NCBI GenBank assembly: GCA_964017185.1
Contig: OZ024875.1
Span: 65,281,043-65,345,042, forward strand
From: Rugalucina vietnamica
Taxonomy: Eukaryota > Mollusca > Bivalvia > Lucinida > Lucinidae
DNA length: 64,000 nt
Direction of reading: 5' to 3'
The notes beneath the pieces were generated by a model that worked only from the letters and a program-made list of their open reading frames with translations, searched no databases and was not told the origin of the DNA. The number at the start of each line of letters is the position of its first letter. Position 1 is the stretch's first letter. This document shows positions 18,914 to 30,730 of the stretch, one piece after another. Position numbers and translations under genes: made by a program.

Positions 18914-21900
18914 GCGAAATCAGAATTGGCTAGGGAGATGGACCTTCTGTAATGTCCACATCAGTAAGTCGACAGGTCGACAAGTCGACAAGTCGACAAA
19001 TCAGTATGAGTGGTGTTTACAAATGGAGGTGGAGATGTTGGTCAACCGGATCTTTGTTATTGACATATTGTCCCAATCTGTATGTCAACAGTTAACCCTA
19101 ACCCTAACCCAACCCTAACCCTAATTGACAATAGCACTAGGTCGACAGGTCGACAAGTCGACAAGTCGACAAGTCGACAAATCAATATTGCCAAAATATA
19201 TAAATGGATAGATAGGTATAGTCCAAGAGGAACTACAAGGACTAAGTGCATGATGGGAAATAGAACCTAAACTGCCAAAACTGAATTGTCGACTTGTCGA
19301 CTTGTCGACCTGTCGACTTGTCGACTTGTTGACCTATGAGATTGGGAGAAGGGTCCTCATTAATGGTCATTATTGTCCCAATCTGAGTGTCAACAGTTAA
19401 CCCTAACCCTAACCCTAACCCAGCCCTAAACCTAACAACATACTAGCCCTAACCCTAACCGGATCTTTGTTGTAGACAATATTACTAGCTCGACAGGTCG
19501 ACAAGTCGACAGGTCGACAAGTCGACAAGTCAATTTTGGCAGTACAGATATTTGACATATATAGATGTACAGCAGCATATCCACTGGAAACTTAAAGGCA
19601 AGTCGACAAGTCGACAAATCAATATTGCCAAAATATATAAATGGATAGGTAGGTATAGTCCAAGCGGAAAAACAAGGACTAAGTGCATGATGGGAAAAAG
19701 AGCCTATGTGGTATATAGCTGTCAATACATAATAATCATCATATACCTGAAGCATGATCGCATACGACGCCTGGGAGGCAAGCACTAAACCTAACCCTAG
19801 CCAAGCCCTAACCCTAACCACACCCTAACACTAACCCTAATCTAACCCTAACCCTAGCCGGATCTTTGTTATTGACAATAGCAGTAGGTCGACAGGTCGA
19901 CAAGTCGACAGGTCGACAAGTCGACAAATCAATAATGCCAAAATTGCTAACACTAACCCTAATCTAACCATAAACCTAACTGGATCTTTCTTATTGACAA
20001 TAGCACTAGGTCGACAGGTCGACAGGTCGACAAGTCGACAAGTCGACAAATCAATATTGCCAAAATATATAAATGGATAGGTAGGTATAGTCCAAAGGGA
20101 ACTACAAGGACTAAGTGCATGATGGGAAATAGAACCTAAACTGCCAAAACTGAATTGTCGACTTGTCGACTTGTCGACCTATGAGATTGGGAGAAGGGTC
20201 CTCATTAATGGTCATTATTGTCCCAATCTGAGTGTCAACAGTTAACCCTAACCCTAACCCTAACCCAGCCCTAAACCTAACCACACACTAACCCTAACCC
20301 TAACCGGATCTTTGTTGTAGACAATAGCACTAGCTCGACAGGTCGACAAGTCGACAAGTCGACAGGTCGACAAGTCGACAGGTCGACAAGTTGACAAATC
20401 AATTTTGGCAGTACAGATAATTGACATATATAGATGTACAGCAGCATATCCACTGGAAACTAAAAGGCAAGTCGACAAGTCGACAAATCAATATTGCCAA
20501 AATATATAAATGAATAGGTAGGTATAGTCCAAGCGGAAATACAAGGACTAAGTGCATGATGGGAAAAAGAGCCTATGTGGTATATAGCTGTCAATACATA
20601 ATAATCATCATATACCTGAAGCATGATCGCATACGACGCCTGGGAGGCGAAATCAGAATTGGCTAGGGAGATGGACCTTCTGTAATGTCCACATCAGTAA
20701 GTCGACAGGTCGACAAGTCGACAAGTCGACAAATCAGTATGAGTGGTGTTTACAAATGGAGGTGGAGATGTTGGTCAACCGGATCTTTGTTATTGACATA
20801 TTGTCCCAATCTGTATGTCAACAGTTAACCCTAACCCTAACCCAACCCTAACCCTAATTGACAATAGCACTAGGTCGACAGGTCGACAAGTCGACAAGTC
20901 GACAAGTCGACAAATCAATATTGCCAAAATATATAAATGGATAGATAGGTATAGTCCAAGAGGAACTACAAGGACTAAGTGCATGATGGGAAATAGAACC
21001 TAAACTGCCAAAACTGAATTGTCGACTTGTCGACTTGTCGACCTGTCGACTTGTCGACTTGTTGACCTATGAGATTGGGAGAAGGGTCCTCATTAATGGT
21101 CATTATTGTCCCAATCTGAGTGTCAACAGTTAACCCTAACCCTAACCCTAACCCAGCCCTAAACCTAACAACACACTAGCCCTAACCCTAACCGGATCTT
21201 TGTTGTAGACAATATTACTAGCTCGACAGGTCGACAAGTCGACAGGTCGACAAGTCGACAAGTCAATTTTGGCAGTACAGATATTTGACATATATAGATG
21301 TACAGCAGCATATCCACTGGAAACTTAAAGGCAAGTCGACAAGTCGACAAATCAATATTGCCAAAATATATAAATGGATAGGTAGGTATAGTCCAAGCGG
21401 AAAAACAAGGACTAAGTGCATGATGGGAAAAAGAGCCTATGTGGTATATAGCTGTCAATACATAATAATCATCATATACCTGAAGCATGATCGCATACGA
21501 CGCCTGGGAGGCAAGCACTAAACCTAACCCTAGCCAAGCCCTAACCCTAACCACACCCTAACACTAACCCTAATCTAACCCTAACCCTAGCCGGATCTTT
21601 GTTATTGACAATAGCAGTAGGTCGACAGGTCGACAAGTCGACAGGTCGACAAGTCGACAAATCAATAATGCCAAAATTGCTAACACTAACCCTAATCTAA
21701 CCATAAACCTAACTGGATCTTTCTTATTGACAATAGCACTAGGTCGACAGGTCGACAGGTCGACAAGTCGACAAGTCGACAAATCAATATTGCCAAAATA
21801 TATAAATGGATAGGTAGGTATAGTCCAAAGGGAACTACAAGGACTAAGTGCATGATGGGAAATAGAACCTAAACTGCCAAAACTGAATTGTCGACTTGTC

Positions 21901-22379
21901 GACTTGTCGACCTATGAGATTGGGAGAAGGGTCCTCATTAATGGTCATTATTGTCCCAATCTGAGTGTCAACAGTTAACCCTAACCCTAACCCTAACCCA
22001 GCCCTAAACCTAACCACACACTAACCCTAACCCTAACCGGATCTTTGTTGTAGACAATAGCACTAGCTCGACAGGTCGACAAGTCGACAAGTCGACAGGT
22101 CGACAAGTCGACAGGTCGACAAGTTGACAAATAAATTTTGGCAGTACAGATAATTGACATATATAGATGTACAGCAGCATATCCACTGGAAACTAAAAGG
22201 CAAGTCGACAAGTCGACAAATCAATATTGCCAAAATATATAAATGAATAGGTAGGTATAGTCCAAGCGGAAATACAAGGACTAAGTGCATGATGGGAAAA
22301 AGAGCCTATGTGGTATATAGCTGTCAATACATAATAATCATCATATACCTGAAGCATGATCGCATACGACGCCTGGGAG
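18914..22379 (+). repeat. Higher-order repeat type B, two units of 1733 bp
   Basis: GCGAAATCAGAATTGGC begins at 18914 and again at 20647, and the following sequence matches almost base for base. One visible difference is ACATACTAGCC vs ACACACTAGCC near 19440/21173. The units contain the same CCCTAA, octamer and linker modules as type A in another order. Confidence 0.88.
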
Positions 22380-24060
22380 GCAAGCAGTAACCCTAACCCT
22401 AGCCAAGCCCTAACCCTAACCACACACTAACCCTAACACTAACCCTAATCTAACCCTAACCCTAACCGGATCTTTGTTATTGACAATAGCACTAGGTCGA
22501 CAGGTCGACAGGTCGACAAGTCGACAGGTCGACAAGTCGACAAATCAATAATGCCAAAATTGCTAACACTAACCCTAATCTAACCATAAACCTAACCGGA
22601 TCTTTCTTATTGACAATAGCACTAGGTCGACAGGTCGACAGGTCGACAAGTCGACAAGTCGACAAATCAATAATGCCAAAATATATAAATGGATAGGTAG
22701 GTATAGTCCAAGAGGAACTTCAAGTTCTAAGTGCATGATGGGAAATAGAACCTAAACTGCCAAAACTGAAATCTAACCCTAACCCTAACCGGATCTTTGT
22801 TATTGACAATAGCACTAGGTCGACAGGTCAACAGGTCGACAAGTCGACAGGTCGACAAGTCGACAAATCAATAATGCCAAAATTGCTAACACTAACCCTA
22901 ATCTAACCATAAACCTAACCGGATCTTTCTTATTGACAATAGCAGTAGGTCGACAGGTCGACAAGTCGACAAGTCGACAAATTAATATTGCCAAAATATA
23001 TAAATGGATAGGTAGGTATAGTCCAAGAGGAACTACAAGGACTAAGTGCATGATGGGAAATAGAACCTAAACTGCCAAAACTGAATTGTCGACTTGTCGA
23101 CTTGTCGACCTGTCGACTTGTCGACTTGTCGACCTGTCGACTTGTCGACCTATGAGATTGGGAGAAGGGTCCTCATTAATGGTCATTATTGTCCCAATCT
23201 GAGTGTCAACAGTTAACCCTAACCCTAACCCAGCCCTAAACCTAACCACACACTAACCCTAACCCTAACCGGATCTTTGTTGTAGACAATAGCACTAGCT
23301 CGACAGGTCGACAAGTCGACAGGTCGACAAGTTGACAAATCAATTTTGGCAGTACAGATAATTGACATATATAGATGTACAGAAGCATATCCACTGGAAA
23401 CTTAAAGGCAAGTCGACAAGTCGACAAATCAATATTGCCAAAATATATAAATGAATAGGTAGGTATAGTCCAAGCGGAAATACAAGGACTAAGTGCATGA
23501 TGGGAAAAAGAGCCTATGTAGTATATAGCTGTCAATACATAATAATCATCATATACCTGAAGCATGATCGCATACGACGCCTGGGAGGCAAGCAGTAACC
23601 CTAACCCTAGCCAAGCCCTAACCCTAACCACACACTAACCCTAACACTAACCCTAATCTAACCCTAACCCTAACCGGATCTTTGTTATTGACAATAGCAC
23701 TAGGTCGACAGGTCGACAGGTCGACAAGTCGACAGGTCGACAAGTCGACAAATCAATAATGCCAAAATTGCTAACACTAACCCTAATCTAACCATAAACC
23801 TAACCGGATCTTTCTTATTGACAATAGCACTAGGTCGACAGGTCGACAGGTCGACAAGTCGACAAGTCGACAAATCAATAATGCCAAAATATATAAATGG
23901 ATAGGTAGGTATAGTCCAAGAGGAACTTCAAGTTCTAAGTGCATGATGGGAAATAGAACCTAAACTGCCAAAACTGAAATGTCGACTTGTCGACTTGTCG
24001 ACCAGTCGACTTGTCGACTTGTCGACCTGTCGACTTGTCGACCTATGAGATTGGGAGAAG
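22380..24060 (+). repeat. Higher-order repeat type C, ~1208 bp, one and a partial unit
   Basis: GGCAAGCAGTAACCC occurs near 22379 and 23587. The second unit stops after about 470 bp, where the satellite degrades into flanking sequence. Confidence 0.75.
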
Positions 24061-24188
24061 GGTCCGCATTAATGAATTGTCCATTTGTCCTCTTGAAGAC
24101 TTGTCGACTTTTGGTTGTATTATGTAGTAGTTAAGGGTAGGATTTTTAAGATAAAGAAGGGTCCCCAATAATACACTTGACCCATGTT

Positions 24189-25503
24189 AAGTATGTCTAT
24201 AAATATTTGCTTTGCATATAAAACTTTCAGATCGTGTGATGTTGTATTCCTAAATTGATTACATAACATATGGAGCCAAATTTTTAACAAAAATTTCGCT
24301 GATATTCGTGTTTCAAAGATTGCACAAGGAACCATGGTAAATGGTTTGTAAATTTGTTTGTACATTATAAAAGTATAGCCATTTTTGTGCCACGGCTGAA
24401 AATTTGGTGTCTTTAAGAGCATTATTTACAAAGTTACACCCTGGTTTTTTGTTTATTGTACATTTTAGAATTTCATGGTAAAACGCTTTTTACAATATAA
24501 AACTAAGCATGTCAGTGTCATTTTGCAAGAAAACTAATATTCTACCAGGACGAGTTTACGAACCAAGCTTGCTGGTAGGTTCCTTTGTGAGGTAAGCGTG
24601 CCTTAAAGCACTGTGGAGTCACCTATGGCTTTGTATTCAGCCAAAACGTGGGTTGACATTTCATCATACAATTCATGATTTGTTTACCACAGGAAACTGG
24701 GACTTTTACAGATAATGTTTAATAGCTAGGCTTTCTCTCTTTGCTTATATTCATAATATTTAAAAAATCCTCTCGTATATGCATAAGTCAAGGAAAACAC
24801 CAGGACATGCAAAGACAGACATTCCTCTAACATCAATAATGTGTTTGCGGATTAAGGATGAATACAAAGAACATTGCCTTGCATAATTTTTTTGACATCC
24901 TTTATTGGCATGTATATTTCCATGACATAAACGCTGTAGATCACGAAGAGGAGATTAGAGTCATTGCCTAACAATATATTTAGCCAACTTAGCCCCTCGG
25001 TGGGTAGGAAACAATCATGAAAATGTATGATGAAATGCCAATCCCACGTTTTGGCAGATAACAAAGTCATGGGTGACTCCACAGTGCTGTAAGCCATGCT
25101 TAATTCATGAAGGGACCCACTAGCAAGCTTTGGTCGTAAAACCGTCCTAGATGAATATTAGTTTTCTTGCCAAATATTACTGACATGCTTAGATTTGTAT
25201 TGTAACAACCGCTTTATCATGAAATTCTAAAATGTATAATGAATGAAAATCAGGATGTAACTTTGTAAATAAAGCTCATAAAGACACCAAATTTTCAGCC
25301 GTAGCACAAAAATGGCTATTCTTTCATAATGTACAAACAAAATTACCAACCATTTACCATGGCTCCTTGTGCAATATTTGAAACTCGAATATCAGCGATT
25401 TTTTTGTAAATAATTTGGCTCCATATGTTATGTAATCAATTTAGGCATACGGCATCACACGATCTGGAAGTGTTCTATACAGAGCAAATATTTATAGACA
25501 TAC
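24189..25503. repeat. 1.3-kb imperfect palindrome
   Basis: The arm at 24189-24690 (GTATGTCTATAAATATTTGC ... CATCATACAATTCATGATTTG) is inverted at 25008-25503 (CAATCATGAAAATGTATGATG ... GCAAATATTTATAGACATAC). Arms are about 500 bp, identity roughly 80-85% by eye, around a 317-bp spacer. There is no convincing ORF. Confidence 0.8.
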
Positions 25504-25504
25504 A

Positions 25505-25632
25505 TAACATAATATGTAAACAAATTCATCCAGTTGTCTATTTCTTGCCAGTGACGATTGTTCAAAAACAAGAAAAGTTGTCAATTTATTTGTGAATATC
25601 GCAGGGGTATATTGATAAGTGAACGCACCTGT
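25505..25632. repeat. Right inverted repeat flanking the satellite
   Basis: The inverted partner of 14050-14178. It abuts the 1.3-kb palindrome. Together they place the satellite between opposed copies of one element. Confidence 0.75.
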
Positions 25633-25745
25633 AATGTGTTTTAAATTGAGACTAGCATAAGATTTACTTCAGGTATCCTTTGAAAATTAATAGCCAAACA
25701 CCACTACTTGATCGATCACTGGTTCCTGATCGGTCACTGGTCGCC

Positions 25746-25950
25746 TTACGTTACCTATTTTTCTTATTCTTGCTCCAAAACATAGAATTGTGGGTACTCG
25801 TTAGAACCGCCTCGGCGATGCGGTTTTAATTTGTACCCACAATCTATGTTTTGAGCAAAAATAAGAAAAATATCATTTTTTTTCCCAATGAATATTTCCA
25901 ATTTTTACAAGTTAAAAATATGTATATTACATGGGCATGTTTATGTAATG
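25746..25950 (+). mobile_element. Family A element lacking its left end
   Basis: It retains the central stem (TTAGAACCGCCTCGGCGATG) and the right end ATGGGCATGTTTATGTAATG. The left TACCCC...GGGGTAT portion is missing. Confidence 0.65.
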
Positions 25951-26784
25951 AAAGTGGTCAATTAAAGACACATTTGGATTTTATAACACCCTAATGACTC
26001 TGAGCAGACAACAGAAACTAACCTGAAGGAATATAGCTTTCTCACAAGTAAAAGCCAATGAAGGGGATTAAAAGAATCTAGGGTGAAGTTGAGGCCGAGA
26101 CAAGAAAATCTCAGGCAAGTTTTCAGATTATTCAAGTATCATCCGAGGCTCTGCCGAGGGTGAGACTCGAACAATCTGAAAACGGGCCTGAGATTTCCGT
26201 GTTGAGGCTTCAACACCATCATTGAGTATTTTCTCACCCGTCACTTGGAGCATTTTGACTCTGTTTTGGCTTCGCGTACTGTTCAGGCAGCCATTGAGTT
26301 TTTACATGAAACAATATGCAAATAAACCAATGAAAAAAAAAGTTAATGCACCAACCTTACAAAAATATTCAATCAGAATTTTATTTTGTGCATCTTAAAA
26401 TTCCCAGCAAAATTAAATTTTGAGATTTTCATCAAAGCAGCAGACTGCAAATACTCTTGTAAACTTCCTGAAATTAACATCTGCACGTTTATTTTTACCA
26501 CTGACAGTTGAAACCTATCTTATCATTTCCTTATATGGAAGTACACAATCATAAAGATGTACATTTCTACTGGCTACATACAGAAATGATCAAAATTTGA
26601 GACAGCTGAAATGTACTACACATAGTACTGAGACAGAAATATCTCACAGACACACACACAAAGGGATATGCTTGTCTGATGGGTGAGAATTAAAAATCAA
26701 TATCAGTATATTGATTATTGTCCTTTATATGGTCTCATGCCGGTAGACCCTAATGACCTCATAGTCACTAAGGTTAGACAATCC
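25951..26784. other. No recognisable gene
   Basis: An imperfect inverted repeat around 26085-26215 (AAATCTCAGGCAAGTTTTCAG / CTGAAAACGGGCCTGAGATTT) is the only structure I see. No coding support. Confidence 0.45.
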
Positions 26785-27040
26785 CATTACGAAAACATGT
26801 CCATGCAATATACATTTTTTTCAGCTGTAAGAATTGAAAATTTCATCAGAATAAAAAATGATATTTTTCATAGGTTTGCTCAAAACATTGATTGTGGGTA
26901 CACGTTAGACCCGCCTTAGCAAGGCGGTTCTAACGATTGATCAAATGTAAGAAAAATAGGTATTCCCCTGCAAACCCCAATTTTTTATATAAAAGTAGTG
27001 TTTAAGGGGGTATACATTTCACGGACATATTTTTCTGATG
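26785..27040 (-). mobile_element. Family A element, reversed
   Basis: It starts CATTACGAAAACATGTCC, contains AGACCCGCCTTAGCAAGG, and ends GGACATATTTTTCTGATG. One stem arm is truncated. Confidence 0.65.
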
Positions 27041-27124
27041 TTTAGTGGAACATTCTAGCTGGACCGTTCATTAAACATGACGTGCCACCTGGACTATAGA
27101 AACAAAATATTTTCCTCTTAAACA

Positions 27125-27560
27125 ATCATGAAAATAGATCAAAGGTGACAATTCAATGATCGGTAAACGAAACAAAAATGAGTGTTGGTCAATGAAAATA
27201 AAACATGAAACAATATCTAAATGAAACAAACATGGAACTAGATTAATGGATCGAATATGATATTTTGGTTGTAAGATCAAATATAATCGTCAATGAAACA
27301 AACATGAAAGTAGGTCAACTTTACAAAAATGAAAGTAGGTCAGTGAAACAAACATAAAAGTAGGCCAATGAAACAATTATGAAAGTAGGTCAGTGAAACA
27401 AAAATGAAGGTAGGTCAGTGAAACAAACATGAAAGTAGGTCAGTGAAAATATTACGAAAGTAGGTCAATGTGAAAAACATGATATCTGAATGAAACAAAC
27501 ATGAGAGTTGGTCAATGAATTGAATATGATATTCCGTTGTAAGATCAGCAATGATACTCA
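27125..27560 (+). repeat. ~25-bp minisatellite
   Basis: The unit approximates GAAAGTAGGTCAGTGAAACA followed by AACAT. It is regular between about 27310 and 27470 and degenerate at both ends. The same motif is seen at 6270-6445 and about 29050-29110. Confidence 0.7.
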
Positions 27561-27618
27561 ATGAATCGAAGATAAAAGTCGTAAAGAATCACCGCTGAGA
27601 AACATGTGGTACGGAATG

Positions 27619-27981
27619 GGTGACGCACAATGAAAGTCTGTCCGAAGTTGAGGTGAGAAATTCGCGTTTTCTCCTATTGACTGATAGATAGGTGCAGTCA
27701 GTGCAGAAATTGAACATTTATTAAATGAAAGTAACATAAGGAATCCAGGTTATTTCGTTTTCGCAAACACTTCTGCCCCATGAACATACAGTACTTCCAC
27801 CACAATAACATTGAAGTGTTTGCGAAAACGAAATAACCAGGATTTCTTATGTTACTTTCTTTCAATAAATGTTCAATTTCTGCATTGACTGCACCTATCT
27901 ATCAGTCAGTAGAAGAAACGCTATAGGAGAAAACTCGAAAATCTAACCTCAACTTCGGACAGAATTCCATTGTGTGTCACC
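27619..27981. repeat. Long palindrome, 155/169-bp arms, 39-bp spacer
   Basis: The left arm (GTGACGCACAATG ... TCGTTTTCGCAAACACTTC) is inverted in the right arm (GAAGTGTTTGCGAAAACGA ... CATTGTGTGTCACC). The right arm carries a small extra insertion. No coding capacity; very strong foldback potential. Confidence 0.85.
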
Positions 27982-28000
27982 GCTCATTTATCGGTTTGTA

Positions 28001-29020
28001 CGAGGGATTATAAAAAATTACGTGGATTTTTCTTATACCTTTTGATTAAATTACTCGATTCCACACAAACTTACAATCCAGATGTTCCTATGTAATATGC
28101 ATCAGTCTGCAAAATTTCATAACAATCCCTTCATCCATTACAAAATTATATTGAAATGAAAACACCTGCTTTCGCCATAATAGAGCAGTCCGATGACGTC
28201 AGTGACGTCGACCCAAAACCAACGATTTTCAACCACAAAGTGTGCTTTTTGGGCTACTGATGTTTTCATTTTACTGCTCAAAGTATGATAAAAATATGTC
28301 CACTATAGGAGCATGGTTTTAATAGCCAAATTGTATAAAAAAATTAATGCATTTCCTTGATTGAGAATAAATTTGGACTGGGTATATTGATGCTTATTTT
28401 GAACATTATGGTTTAGACGTTAGAACATTTTAAATGACAGATATGAATTTCTGATATTTATTTGGGTCCTATTTGTTCAAAAATTTATGCAATGTTTCAT
28501 TTGTAATGCATGACCAAAGGACCTTGAAGTTTTACCAGAAAATGAGAAATTAGGATTTGTTTTAAAGGGGAATTGTATAAAATTGCCGGTGGACCTGAGT
28601 TGCATGAAATGCAGACATCGCTGAAACATTCTGAAAAAGTAAACATATAGGCCAAATCAAAACAACATAGGTACACAACCGGTCCAGCGTAATTTTTGAG
28701 CAAGCATAAATTGTTTTTGTAATGAATTCATTAAGACACACGACACGCTTGGCTGTGATTTGCAAAATAGTTTTGAAGAAAACGCAAAAGAAATGCGATA
28801 CTGCAATGCCCAGCTTAACATCATTTCTGATGTGCTCCGTTATTGGGAGGGTGACTTAAGTAAAACTATTACCAACGGCAAATAAAACATTTTTGATTAA
28901 CCAAACTTTAGGAATCTATTGGATTTAAACAAGTTTAATGTCAGCTGAAATTTGAATATGTTAGCCTGAACCGTTATCGAGTTATGATAAAAGTCCACGT
29001 AATTTTTTGATAATCCCTCG
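28001..29020. mobile_element. TA-flanked TIR element, mariner-like ends
   Basis: Ends read CGAGGGATTATAAAAAATT and its inverse (AATTTTTTGATAATCCCTCG), with TA on both sides (27999-28000 and 29021-29022). The TIR extends about 30 bp. The 1020-bp interior contains no transposase-like ORF. TA duplication and end sequence suggest a non-autonomous Tc1/mariner-type element. Confidence 0.72.
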
Positions 29021-29022
29021 TA

Positions 29023-30480
29023 TGTATACAATACCACGTGATTCTCAGTAGCGATAATACAAACACGAAAATACGCAAATGAATCGAACATAAATGTAGG
29101 CGAAACAAATAATAAATAGAAATGTGCATTGTTTGGTTTTATACACCATGTCCCCAACGATATGGTAGCCCTTAAGCTGTCACCGTTTATATGGACATTA
29201 GTTAGAACATACAAAACTGGCCTTAAGTTTGTTTCATCAAAACAAAAAAACCAGTGAGATGCTGGTCTACAAATGCCTGACCCGTGCTATGACCATAGAA
29301 GATTTACAATTGACAAAGGTACAAATATTCTATTACGTATATCTGCTATCATGGCCAACCTATTTTCCAGACTCATTTAAGGTAAATCAAAAGTACACAT
29401 ACACATATGCCATTTTGGACGGTGTTGACACTTTTCTGGCCATCACACTGGAGAGACAATAAGCATGATTTTGTCCAAAATATTAGTCGGCGGCACTAAT
29501 TAGAGTCATTCTTTATTTCTAAAGCCTAAAATTTTAGTCTTACAAAACGCCAATAAGAAGATAAGCCCCATGAAAAAAATGACGAATTTTAGTGTTTTGG
29601 ATGCTCTTACCTCCATGAGTTCAAGCGAAATCCGTGATACAGCCGAATATAAACACATAAATGTCAGAAATATAGACCGACTAGATAAATAAGATATTCC
29701 ACTATTTAACACCACTTTACATGAAACGATGCTACTTGTCGTTGTCTTAGCATTTGTGTGCAAAAAATACATGTCATTTTTTTTCTCCATTTTATCTTAT
29801 AAATGTTTTTGTAATATGTGAGATGGCCCTAGACATGGGGTATAGTGTAGAAGGTTTCAGTGGTCAAAATGATTTATTATTTTAAAATAGATTATATTTG
29901 TTGTTTGACTTACTGTAGGTATATGCTAGTGTGTGATAGGGAAATTTCAAACTGCTAACGGTGCCTGAAAAATGTAATCTATGATAATTATATATATAAA
30001 ATACTGGTGATGGTCATGAAACTGCATATTCTAGACTCACGGATACTGTCTCACTATTTTTATGAGCAGTGTATCAGTGATGTGTGTGAACTTTTTAAAC
30101 GCTGGGGTCTGAGGCTTATTGCGGTCAGTGGCTGATCTAGGATTTGAAAAGGAGGGGGGGATTCAACCCCACTGGGGGCGGGGTCGTTTTGTACAACATC
30201 CCTGATTGCTCTTATTTCCCCCACGAAATTGAAATGGTTCCAAATGGGGGTCGGGGGCGGAGTCGTTTCGAAACCCTCTTAATCTGCAATTGGTGGTCAA
30301 GCTGCGCATGCTGACATACAAATTCTGTTCTTGTGACATATCACGACGTATGTACATGGCGTATGTGAGACATACTGATTACCTACAGGTGCGTAACAGC
30401 TGCGTAAGCACTACCTAGGGCCCAATAATTAATGTCTGTGGCGCTTTTGTCACTTCTCTTTGTTGATGTCATTCATAAAT
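29023..30480. other. No recognisable gene
   Basis: The sequence at about 30126 (CAGTGGCTGATCTAGGATTT plus a G-rich stretch) looks like the terminus of a common DNA-transposon type. A related word (GCGGATCCAGAAATTT) is at about 32947. Nothing else is supported. Confidence 0.4.
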
Positions 30481-30730
30481 GAGCCTGTGCGTGAGAAAAC
30501 CACCGATATGCTCTCCGACCAGGTCTGACACAAACTTGCCTGTACAGTCACAGAAGCAGGCTAGAAGCTTGAAATTTTGGGTTAAAGGAGAAGAGATATT
30601 TTACTATCTGTGTAGCGATAAAAAGGCGCTGATCAGCTTCGCAGTTACTGCGAAGCTTCGCAGTTACTGCGAAGCTGATCTGCGTCTTTGTTTTCGCCTA
30701 TGCAGAGTTTGTTTTCCCATGCGGCGACTC
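30481..30730. mobile_element. Family B foldback element
   Basis: It begins GAGCCTGTGCGTGAG and ends CCCATGCGGCGACTC, flanked by AAAT on each side. The central stem segment CTTCGCAGTTACTGCGAAG is partly duplicated. Confidence 0.75.

Larger units (their letters stand above)
14330..24110 (+). repeat. Composite satellite: CCCTAA blocks plus GTCGACAR octamers
   Basis: About 9.8 kb in which short (CCCTAA)n stretches, always C-rich on the plus strand, lead into a linker (CGGATCTTTGTTATTGAC), then tandem octamers GTCGACAA/GTCGACAG, then an AT linker (CAATATTGCCAAAATATA). Inverted octamer blocks (GTCGACTT) also occur. Apparent long ORFs on both strands (residue repeat STCRPVDL) are artefacts: an 8-bp unit lacking stops is open in several frames. 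Confidence 0.92.

Noticed and set aside
15368..23631. Many 60-130 codon ORFs on both strands with STCRPVDL or GRQVDKST repeats
   Set aside because: They are translations of stop-free 8-bp repeats and CCCTAA blocks. The same array is open in several frames on both strands, so this is not coding evidence.
14330..24110. CRISPR-like array or true chromosome end
   Set aside because: Repeats are satellite modules without unique spacers, and the sequence continues on both sides into ordinary DNA, so the CCCTAA blocks are internal in this window.
24120..24422. 100-codon minus ORF
   Set aside because: It falls in one arm of the 1.3-kb palindrome, with no recognisable domain and no conserved frame in the other arm.
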